From Paenibacillus_E sp964253085 (lineage in GTDB: Bacteria > Bacillota > Bacilli > Paenibacillales > NBRC-103111): DNA of 64,000 bases. Below, in pieces: positions 51,792-58,127 of the stretch. The notes beneath the pieces are model-generated. The model was not told where the DNA came from. It made no database searches and saw nothing but the letters and a program-made list of their open reading frames with translations. The stretch covers positions 558,001-622,000 of the forward strand of contig NZ_CAXUQH020000001.1 in NCBI RefSeq assembly GCF_964253085.1, read 5' to 3'. A program made the position numbers and the translations under genes. How positions within the stretch are numbered: position 1 is the stretch's first letter; each line of letters opens with the position of its first letter.

Positions 51792-52772
51792 ATGCTGTAC
51801 TTACAGGATGACCATATCCGAGAAATCGGAATCGATTGGACGAAACTAACCAACATCATTCAGGATGTTGTTGCGATACAAGATAGCGGGGATTGTGCTC
51901 ACCCTTTGAAGCCATACTTACGTTTTCGTGATCCGAAAAACCGGATTATTGCGATGCCTGCCTATGTAGGTGGTAACATCGATATATCGGGCATCAAATG
52001 GATTGCGAGTTTTCCAAACAATCGTCTTTTGGGACTTCCCCGGGCCCATAATACGCTGATTCTGAATAAACCCTCGACGGGTGAGCCAATAGCATTTATC
52101 CACAGCGGTCTGTTAAATGGTCTTCGGACCGCAGCAGTTAGCGGTGTGATGTTGAGTCAATTTGTGAAAGCCAGACAGCCTGATCGTTTGCGCTTTCACT
52201 TAATCGGGTGGGGACCCATTGGCCGGCTGCATCTAGATATGTGTGTCGCTTTATTTGGCGAATGGATTGAAGAGGTTCGGATTTATGATCTGAATGGTGT
52301 GGGCTTGGAAACGATTCCTGCTGCCATTCAGAGCAAGACACAGATTATTAGTGATTGGCGCACTGGCTATCGCGAAGCTAATGTCATTATGACATGCACA
52401 GTGTCGGCGGAGAGATACATTGATGAAGCCCCACCTCGGGGGGCGCTTCTTCTCAATGTCTCGCTACGAGATTATAAACCGGAAAGTGTTGCTGGTGTGA
52501 AAGCGATCATTGTGGATGATTGGCGCGAGGTATGTCGTGAGCAGACGGATATCGAGCAGCTGCATCTCCTGTATAACTTACAGGAAAGGGATGTACACAC
52601 ATTAGCCGATGTAGTGCTTCGCGACCAGCTAGCTCGTGTGGAAGCAGATGAACCTGTGTATTTCAATCCGATGGGCCTAGGTATCTTCGATATTGCCATT
52701 GCAGGTTACTATTGGAGGGAAGCGTTGAGGCTGCGGAAGGGAGTTATGCTAGAGGGCAGTAAATATAAATAG
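51792..52772 (+). CDS. sbnB: SbnB-like 2,3-diaminopropionate biosynthesis protein (ornithine cyclodeaminase fold)
   Basis: NAD-dependent dehydrogenase of 326 residues that oxidises the SbnA product to L-2,3-diaminopropionate and 2-oxoglutarate. It shows the ornithine cyclodeaminase/mu-crystallin pattern: KPYLRFRDPKNRIIAMPAYVGG, GIKWIASFPNNR, GLLNGLRTAAVSG (catalytic Lys of true cyclodeaminases is not needed), and the nucleotide fold in FHLIGWGPIGRLHLDM. Together with SbnA this makes a complete L-Dap pathway. No siderophore NIS synthetase or peptide synthetase is present nearby. The last 50 residues contain the family PMGLGIFDIAIAGYYW. Confidence 0.9.
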   Translation: MLYLQDDHIREIGIDWTKLTNIIQDVVAIQDSGDCAHPLKPYLRFRDPKNRIIAMPAYVGGNIDISGIKWIASFPNNRLLGLPRAHNTLILNKPSTGEPIAFIHSGLLNGLRTAAVSGVMLSQFVKARQPDRLRFHLIGWGPIGRLHLDMCVALFGEWIEEVRIYDLNGVGLETIPAAIQSKTQIISDWRTGYREANVIMTCTVSAERYIDEAPPRGALLLNVSLRDYKPESVAGVKAIIVDDWREVCREQTDIEQLHLLYNLQERDVHTLADVVLRDQLARVEADEPVYFNPMGLGIFDIAIAGYYWREALRLRKGVMLEGSKYK

Positions 52773-52799
52773 CCACGGGGAGCTAATATTGCTGGAGAT

Positions 52800-52978
52800 G
52801 CGGAATGAGGTTCCGCTATCTCGCCTAGAACAGCCATTCTTCAAACGAAACGGAACGTGAGGGCGCTATTTCGCTGGAATTGAAGCTTTGTGTGCGCAAT
52901 TCTATGAAATAGCGGATCCTCGTTCCGTAAATATTGAAATTGGCAGATATTCGCTCGAATAGCGGAATGACGTTCCGT
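52800..52978. repeat. Four 25-bp palindromic repeats at about 50-bp spacing
   Basis: Units at 52800-52824 (+), 52850-52874 (+), 52904-52928 (-) and 52954-52978 (-) share the pattern RCGGAAYG-N-GG-TTCCGCTATYTCGC with changes, each with a GGAA/TTCC dyad. Starts are 50, 54 and 50 bp apart. Units two and three are inverted and can pair across their spacer. A related copy lies at 22.5 kb. The spacers are unrelated to one another. Confidence 0.75.
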
Positions 52979-53012
52979 TACATTGGGGGAGTGCTGCAGA
53001 TGGTGGGGGATA

Positions 53013-53062
53013 GGTAGAGGTAGAGGTAGAGGTAGAAACAAAAGCAAAAGCAAAAGCAAAAG
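53013..53062. repeat. Two adjacent hexanucleotide arrays
   Basis: Four copies of GGTAGA (53013-53036) are followed at once by four copies of CAAAAG (53039-53062). Pure hexamer tracts of this kind can change length by slippage. Confidence 0.9.
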
Positions 53063-53450
53063 TATAGGCATAGCTTTGGGTATCGACATCAGCATCGGTA
53101 AGTTTGGATCAGGTGCTACTGTGAATGGATGGTGCGGGTGTAGGTGCTAGTGTGTGAAGGTGCGTAAATGTAAATGTGAATGTGAATGTTGAATGTGAAT
53201 GTTAATGTTGGTGTGAGTAAGTTTAGCTGTAAGTGCGGATACGAGTGCGCGTGGTTGAATGTGTAAATATAGATGTAACTGCAATTGTGAGTAAGTATAG
53301 CTGTAGCTCAACAGCGGTGCAATTGGAAATTAGTTTGTAGTGAGTTGGATGAACAGAGGAGCGCAACTGCAGCGCTGAGTGGAATGGTTACAAAAGTAAA
53401 CAGGGGGCGTCTCAGAGGTTGTCGCCGAAACAAAAGCAGCCACTTTTTAG
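53063..53450. other. Low-complexity non-coding stretch
   Basis: Degenerate GTAAAT/GTGAAT/GTTAAT hexamers dominate 53164-53215 and fade into GTGAGTAAG words up to about 53300. From 53330 to 53450 the sequence is ordinary. Frames open here have no ribosome-binding site and no recognisable protein similarity; I see no gene. Confidence 0.7.
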
Positions 53451-53452
53451 TC

Positions 53453-53581
53453 TTATACACATCTATCCACAGAGTTACCCACAAGTCCACAGGGCCTAAA
53501 GTCCCTGTTGTGCATAACTCAATCGACAGGTATTAACATATCCACAGACTGAGTTATCCACAAAAAATCGCCTGTGGATTA
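53453..53581. other. DnaA-box cluster
   Basis: Eight 9-mers close to TTATNCACA lie within 129 bp. Exact matches: TTATACACA (53453, +), TTATGCACA (53509-53517, -) and TTATCCACA (53554, +). One mismatch: CTATCCACA (53463), TTACCCACA (53475), ATATCCACA (53538), and TAATCCACA on the minus strand (53573-53581). Two mismatches: AAGTCCACA (53483). No dnaA, dnaN or other oriC gene is near, so a titration or regulatory cluster is more likely than the chromosomal origin. Confidence 0.8.
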
Positions 53582-53649
53582 TTATTTAGTTGGAGTGCTG
53601 CACGCAACCCTAACCCCAACCACGTTAGTCTTAGGTGTTACTTATCTAA

Positions 53650-53836
53650 CTAACTGGATTTTCTACATCTATTCGAACTGTATTTCACGTTTCTGAGGGG
53701 TTAACTGGATTTCCTACAGTTAATTTTCAACTATTGTCCCGTTTCTTTAAATCTTCATTAAATTAACTGGAGTTTTTACAGCTAATGCTGGAAAACCATC
53801 GAATCCGCGAGAATTAACTGTATGTTATACAGCTAA
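53650..53836. repeat. Cluster B of 23-nt hairpin repeats
   Basis: Four units at 53650-53672, 53701-53723, 53763-53785 and 53814-53836 with the same 7-9-7 layout as at 11.3 kb. The second is a perfect hairpin TTAACTG-GATTTCCTA-CAGTTAA; in the fourth the loop itself (TATGTTATA) extends the stem. It begins directly after the DnaA-box cluster. The DNA from 53837 to about 54000 shows nothing else. Confidence 0.8.
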
Positions 53837-54011
53837 ACACGTGGACAAGCTACTTTAACCACCTTAACCCGTGCCGATATCAGAACAAGTCACCTCTCCC
53901 ACTTCCACCCGTGCCCGCCAGCAGAACAAGCCATCTCAGTACCTTAATTCCTCACTTAAGCCACATCAATTCCACGACTGAACCCAACATTCACATAATC
54001 CTCTCTTCTTT

Positions 54012-54038
54012 TGTCACAAAAAACACTCCTAATTCGCC
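54012..54038 (+). promoter_or_regulatory. Putative ECF41-type promoter
   Basis: TGTCACA (54012-54018), 16 bp, then CGCC (54035-54038). The published ECF41 promoter pattern, from memory, is TGTCACA-N16-CGTC, so only one base of the -10 element differs. It lies 36 bp before the oxidoreductase start codon, and the ECF41 sigma gene is the next gene downstream. Confidence 0.65.
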
Positions 54039-54073
54039 TTATAGATATAAAGCGAAACTGGAGGATGATGAAC

Positions 54074-55351
54074 ATGACAAAATACGATACAGCCGTCATT
54101 GGCGGAGGCTTAGCTGGATTCATTGCTGCACTTGAGGTAGCCAAAGGTGGCAGAAGCGTTGTGCTGTTGGAACGTTCGGGACGAATGGGTGGCAGAGCAA
54201 TGACGAATAAGAAAAATGGTGTACTTTTCAACCTTGGAGGACATGCGTTATACCGTGCAGGAGATGCTTTTCGAATTTTGCAAGAGCTTGGTGTTCGCAT
54301 CGAGGGAGGTCCACCTTCTGCGAAGGTCAATGCATTGTGGAACCAAGGGGTAGTGCCGATGCCGGCAACACCGCTAAGCATGCTTACATCTAAGCTGCTT
54401 TCGTGGTCCGGGAAACTGGGACTTCTGCGACTCGTCATACGGTTAACACAAATGGACGCGAGCAAGGTTGGAAACGAACCGCTCAGACAGTGGGCGGAGC
54501 AAGAGATTGCGGATCCGATGGTTCGTCATATTTTTTACTCTTTGTGCCGAACGGCATCCTACACGTATGATCCAGATAATCAGCTTGCTGGCCCGGTACT
54601 AGGGCAGGTACAGCGCTCATTAAAAGGAGTTCTTTACATCCACGGAGGCTGGCAAACGATCATTGATCAGCTTCATCAGAAAGCGATTCATGCAGGTGTC
54701 CACATCATAAGTGGTTCCGACGTGAAAGAAATTGTACATGCGAATGGTCAGGTGAAGGGTATCAAACTTGCTGATGAAGAAATGGTAGAAGTATCGCATG
54801 TCATCAGCACCGCGTCTCCATCGGAGACCTACAAGCTAGTCCCGAATGCAGATCGCACGATATTGAAACAGTGGAAGGACGAAGCGCGCCCTTCGAAGGC
54901 TGCTTGCCTAGACTTAGCCTTGAAAAGGCTCTCCGTTCCAGGTCGAGATGTGGCGATTGCGTTGGACCAACCGATCTTTTTCTCGCATCATACGTTAAAT
55001 GCCAAGCTTAGTGAGGACGGCACACTAGTCGTGCATATGGTCAAATATAACGGGCCTGGGGAAAGTAATCCGAAAGATGATGAGGAAGCCCTCACTGCTG
55101 CCATGAATACCCTACATCCAGGGTGGGAAAAAGAAGTCGTAACAAAACAGTTTCTGCCGAACATGACGGTCGTCCATGACACTTTACATGTAGGTAAATC
55201 CAATCTGCAAACAGGTCCAGCCGTTGGAGACATTCGAGGACTCTATGTAGCGGGTGACTGGGCAAGTCATGGCGAAATGCTCGCGGATGCCTCAGCTGCA
55301 AGTGCTAGACGTGCGGCTCAAGCTATTTTAAAAATGCCTCAGTTCGCATAG
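54074..55351 (+). CDS. FAD-dependent oxidoreductase, phytoene desaturase/amine oxidase-like
   Basis: A 425-residue flavoprotein with the N-terminal Rossmann motif VIGGGLAGFIAALEVAKGG, the LLERSGRMGGRA segment, and the C-terminal FAD motif GDIRGLYVAGDWASHGEMLADASAASARRAAQ. It resembles the carotenoid desaturase/NAD(P)-binding family; the substrate is unknown. It lies 37 bp upstream of the ECF41 sigma gene and carries the ECF41-like promoter, so it is probably the oxidoreductase partner that members of that sigma group usually control. ATG at 54074 is nine nt after GGAGG; a longer in-frame reading would cover the promoter. Confidence 0.88.
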   Translation: MTKYDTAVIGGGLAGFIAALEVAKGGRSVVLLERSGRMGGRAMTNKKNGVLFNLGGHALYRAGDAFRILQELGVRIEGGPPSAKVNALWNQGVVPMPATPLSMLTSKLLSWSGKLGLLRLVIRLTQMDASKVGNEPLRQWAEQEIADPMVRHIFYSLCRTASYTYDPDNQLAGPVLGQVQRSLKGVLYIHGGWQTIIDQLHQKAIHAGVHIISGSDVKEIVHANGQVKGIKLADEEMVEVSHVISTASPSETYKLVPNADRTILKQWKDEARPSKAACLDLALKRLSVPGRDVAIALDQPIFFSHHTLNAKLSEDGTLVVHMVKYNGPGESNPKDDEEALTAAMNTLHPGWEKEVVTKQFLPNMTVVHDTLHVGKSNLQTGPAVGDIRGLYVAGDWASHGEMLADASAASARRAAQAILKMPQFA

Positions 55352-55388
55352 AATTGTCCTATAACAGTAAATCGGGAGGTGTGACAAG

Positions 55389-56291
55389 ATGGAGATCACA
55401 GGAGCAGGAGCTTCCGAGCAGATCTATCTGAGCTATAGACCGTTAATGTTTTCACTAGCGTATCGCATGCTAGGAAGTGTAATGGATGCGGAGGATGTGG
55501 TGCAGGAGGCATTTCTGTATGCCAATGAGACGAATCTGGACCATGTTCATAATCCTAAGGCTTATCTATGCAAAATCGTGACCAACCGCTGCATCGATAG
55601 CCTGCGCTCTGCCAGCAAAAAACGAGAGGTCTACGTCGGGCCTTGGCTGCCGGAGCCACTGATGACGACGAGCGCAGATCATCAGATCGCACCAGATCTC
55701 GCGTATACGCACAAAGAATCGCTATCCACCGCATACCTGTTGCTCCTGCAGCAGCTGTCCTGGGTGGAGCGGGCGGTATTCCTGCTTCGCGAGGTCCTGC
55801 AGTATGAATACGATGAAATAGCAGAGATTGTGGGCAAAAGCAGCACGAATTGCCGTCAAATTTTTCGTCGAGCGAAGAATGCGATAAGCCTCCCGCCAGA
55901 GCGGACTGGGGAAACGAAACAAACGACAGCAATCGTGGAACAATTCGTACATGCGTTAGTGTCGGGGAATATCGCTCAACTGTTATCCATCGTGAAATCC
56001 GATGCCATTCTGTACTCCGATGGCGGAGGTAAGGTGAAAGCAGCGACTAACCCTATCATGGGGGCAGAGCGAATTGCTATGTTCTTGTCTGGGGTTTTAG
56101 CCAAATTACCCGAGGGCTATCGCTCTACCTTAACGACTGTGAACGAACAACTAGGTATTGTTGCGTATGTGAATGATCAGCCCCATAATGTGATGACTTT
56201 CCAATTAGAGGATGGGCAGATCAAAGCATTCTATCTCGTCATGAATCCTGATAAATTGAAGCACATCGATACGAGGCAAACGAAACCATGA
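55389..56291 (+). CDS. ECF41 (SigJ-like) sigma factor with fused C-terminal regulatory domain
   Basis: A 300-residue alternative sigma factor. Region 2 (about 10-75: YRPLMFSLAYRMLGSVMDAEDVVQEAFL) and region 4 (about 115-165: LSWVERAVFLLREVLQYEYDEIAEIVGKS) are followed by a SnoaL-like domain. All three hallmarks of group ECF41 are visible: WLPEP (86-90) in the linker, DGGGKV (211-216) and NPDKL (286-290) in the C-terminal extension. In this group the extension, not an anti-sigma factor, controls activity, and an adjoining oxidoreductase-type gene is the usual target. ATG follows GGGAGGTG. Confidence 0.93.
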   Translation: MEITGAGASEQIYLSYRPLMFSLAYRMLGSVMDAEDVVQEAFLYANETNLDHVHNPKAYLCKIVTNRCIDSLRSASKKREVYVGPWLPEPLMTTSADHQIAPDLAYTHKESLSTAYLLLLQQLSWVERAVFLLREVLQYEYDEIAEIVGKSSTNCRQIFRRAKNAISLPPERTGETKQTTAIVEQFVHALVSGNIAQLLSIVKSDAILYSDGGGKVKAATNPIMGAERIAMFLSGVLAKLPEGYRSTLTTVNEQLGIVAYVNDQPHNVMTFQLEDGQIKAFYLVMNPDKLKHIDTRQTKP

Positions 56292-56312
56292 GGTCTTAAC
56301 CTCCCATCATAG

Positions 56313-56353
56313 AAAGCTGCTCATGAGTCATTGCGATTCGTAGCAGCTTTTTT
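56313..56353 (+). terminator. Terminator after the ECF41 gene
   Basis: Perfect 9-bp stem AAAGCTGCT/AGCAGCTTT followed by TTT. Confidence 0.8.
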
Positions 56354-56436
56354 CGTTTGATGTCATCCGGTGAATGTCGCATAATGGGATGAAGTCAAGA
56401 TTTACCTAGTAAGACGAGAAAGAGGAGAGAGTCGTA

Positions 56437-56685
56437 TTGAAAAAAGGAAGTGAAACGGCAGTAACCAAGCGTAAGGCGCCAGCCTTTTCGCTGCCTGCCT
56501 CGAGCGGAGAGAAAGTTTCTTTAGCCGATTATAAAGGACGTAAAGTTGTTATTTATTTTTACCCGCAAGATAATACACCAACCTGTACCCAGCAATCCTG
56601 TGACTTTCGAGACTACAACGGAAAATTCGCGGAGTTAGGTGTAGAAGTGATTGGCATCAGTTTATCTACCGAAAATAGTACATAA
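56437..56685 (+). pseudogene. bcp: 5' fragment of a bcp-type peroxiredoxin, interrupted by an element
   Basis: TTG start behind AGAGGAGAG, then 75 codons of a normal Bcp/PrxQ thiol peroxidase: APAFSLPASSG, VVIYFYPQDNTPTC (peroxidatic C50), CDFRD (resolving C55), GVEVIGIS. After GIS the frame runs into unrelated codons (LSTENST, stop), where Bcp proteins continue with STD and about 75 more residues. The lost half carries the rest of the thioredoxin fold, so the product should be inactive. Codon use up to the break is like the host; the DNA after it is AT-rich. I place the junction at 56661/56662. Confidence 0.85.
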
Positions 56686-56706
56686 ATAAATGTGTGCATA
56701 AAGCAG

Positions 56707-56746
56707 AGAAGGAACCCTTTATAAATAAGGATTCCTTCTTTTTTTT
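56707..56746 (+). terminator. Terminator at the left end of the element
   Basis: Stem AGAAGGAA-C-CCTT / AAGG-A-TTCCTTCT followed by eight T. It would stop transcription from the truncated bcp before the recombinase operon. Confidence 0.85.
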
Positions 56747-56856
56747 GGTTTTCTACAATGTTCTTAATTTGAATGCAAAAAAACTTGTCGAAAACTGGAT
56801 ATATTGATAAAATTAAATCTATTATATTGTGCATATATATGGAGGAAGTAGTGATT

Positions 56857-58110
56857 ATGGGGCAAAAAAAAGTAGTTCATATTGTTGGTAATAACAATGA
56901 CATATATTTTAGGGTTAGAAGTGTCAAAGTTGAACTATTCATGAAGGTACGTGATAGTAAACCATACATAAGGCAACATGCGGTTGTAGCATTATGCAAT
57001 TCGAAAAATAAAAGAGAAATCATACATCCAATAACTCAATTTGTTTTTGAAAAATGGAAGTACAAGGAATACAATACTCAAAAAACTCATGCGAATAATC
57101 TGTCTAGCTTTTTAAATTGGGTAATTACTCAAGGAGGGCGGATGAGGTTGAAGTCACTTGAGGAATTAAAGTTAATACATGCATCTGCATTTTTAAATCA
57201 TCTTACTAAGCAAGGGAAGTCAAGGATAACTGTAGACAGTGCAGAGAGGACACTTACACATTTATACCATTATCTCTCTAAGAAAGAGCTATTAAAATAT
57301 GTAACAGAACAAGAGTTTGAAATGAAACGTATACCTCAAACACCAAATAAGAAATATATTATCCCACCTTTTACGGGGGTTATTAAACCTAGCAAAGGAA
57401 CACAGCATATTGCACACATGATACCTGAAAAATACATACTACCTTTCTTAGAGACAGTGGTACAAGTCGCTAACCCGATAGCACTAGGGGTCTATCTTCA
57501 AATGTTCGGGGGAATAAGGCAAGGTGAACAAGTTAATGTGGTACGAAGTGACGTTTCATCCATTGGTTCGTATGGTGCGGAGGGGCTAGTTATCAATCTT
57601 CGAAAGAAAATTCTAAGAGCAGATCTGATCGATAGCTCTGGGGCTGCGGGAGTTAAGAAGGAAAGAACTCAAATCGTGTTTCCTATTAGTGATTGGCTTC
57701 CAACGTTATATAAGTATCATCTTGAACAGTATAAAGCTAACGATGGGAGTAACGCATTATTCGTGAACAGAGATGGTAAAGCAATGTCTGGACGAGGGTA
57801 TCGTTACTTTTTTGAAAAAGCAAAGGAACATTTCTTAGATGCACTCTCTTTATCAAAAGACCCAAGTGATAAGATAGCCGCTCTAAAGCTAAGGGAGTAT
57901 AAATGGTCCACTCATATTGGCCGTGGTATCTTCACAAACCTACTTGCCGAGGAAGCGCAGAATCCTTATGATATCGCACTTCCCAGAGGTGATGAGAACC
58001 TATCTTCTTCGATGGTTTATCAAGGTAATACTCTTCGTATGAAAGAAAATCTTGAAGATAGAATGAATAATTTATATACAGGTTATCTACCCAAACTAAT
58101 TATTAATTAA
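56857..58110 (+). CDS. Tyrosine recombinase/integrase (TnpA-like)
   Basis: About 417 residues. The N-terminal SAM-like DNA-binding domain (about 60-150: THANNLSSFLNWVITQGG) precedes a catalytic domain with Arg I in FGGIRQGEQ (R221), a lysine-bearing beta hairpin (GVKKERTQIVF), box II in STHIGRGIF (H353, R356) and the nucleophile probably Y388 in SSSMVYQ. The usual LGH before the tyrosine is replaced by LPRGD. It should cut and join at the att site. ATG at 56857 has GGAGG eleven nt upstream; GTG at 56851 is an alternative. First gene of the operon. Confidence 0.88.
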   Translation: MGQKKVVHIVGNNNDIYFRVRSVKVELFMKVRDSKPYIRQHAVVALCNSKNKREIIHPITQFVFEKWKYKEYNTQKTHANNLSSFLNWVITQGGRMRLKSLEELKLIHASAFLNHLTKQGKSRITVDSAERTLTHLYHYLSKKELLKYVTEQEFEMKRIPQTPNKKYIIPPFTGVIKPSKGTQHIAHMIPEKYILPFLETVVQVANPIALGVYLQMFGGIRQGEQVNVVRSDVSSIGSYGAEGLVINLRKKILRADLIDSSGAAGVKKERTQIVFPISDWLPTLYKYHLEQYKANDGSNALFVNRDGKAMSGRGYRYFFEKAKEHFLDALSLSKDPSDKIAALKLREYKWSTHIGRGIFTNLLAEEAQNPYDIALPRGDENLSSSMVYQGNTLRMKENLEDRMNNLYTGYLPKLIIN

Positions 58111-58127
58111 GTTAACAGGAGTTGCTT

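Noticed and set aside
52800..52978. CRISPR array
   Set aside because: The repeats alternate in orientation (++--), are imperfect palindromes, there are only four, and no cas gene is present.
53345..53536. 63-codon plus-strand frame overlapping the DnaA-box cluster
   Set aside because: No ribosome-binding site, and its C-terminal part is simply the translation of the DnaA boxes.
53453..53581. Chromosomal replication origin oriC
   Set aside because: No dnaA, dnaN, recF, rpmH or parAB genes are nearby and no AT-rich 13-mer-like unwinding region is evident; a DnaA-box cluster outside oriC fits better.
56662..56685. Natural short Bcp variant rather than a truncated gene
   Set aside because: The peptide after GIS does not resemble any peroxiredoxin continuation, half of the fold is missing, and base composition changes at that point.
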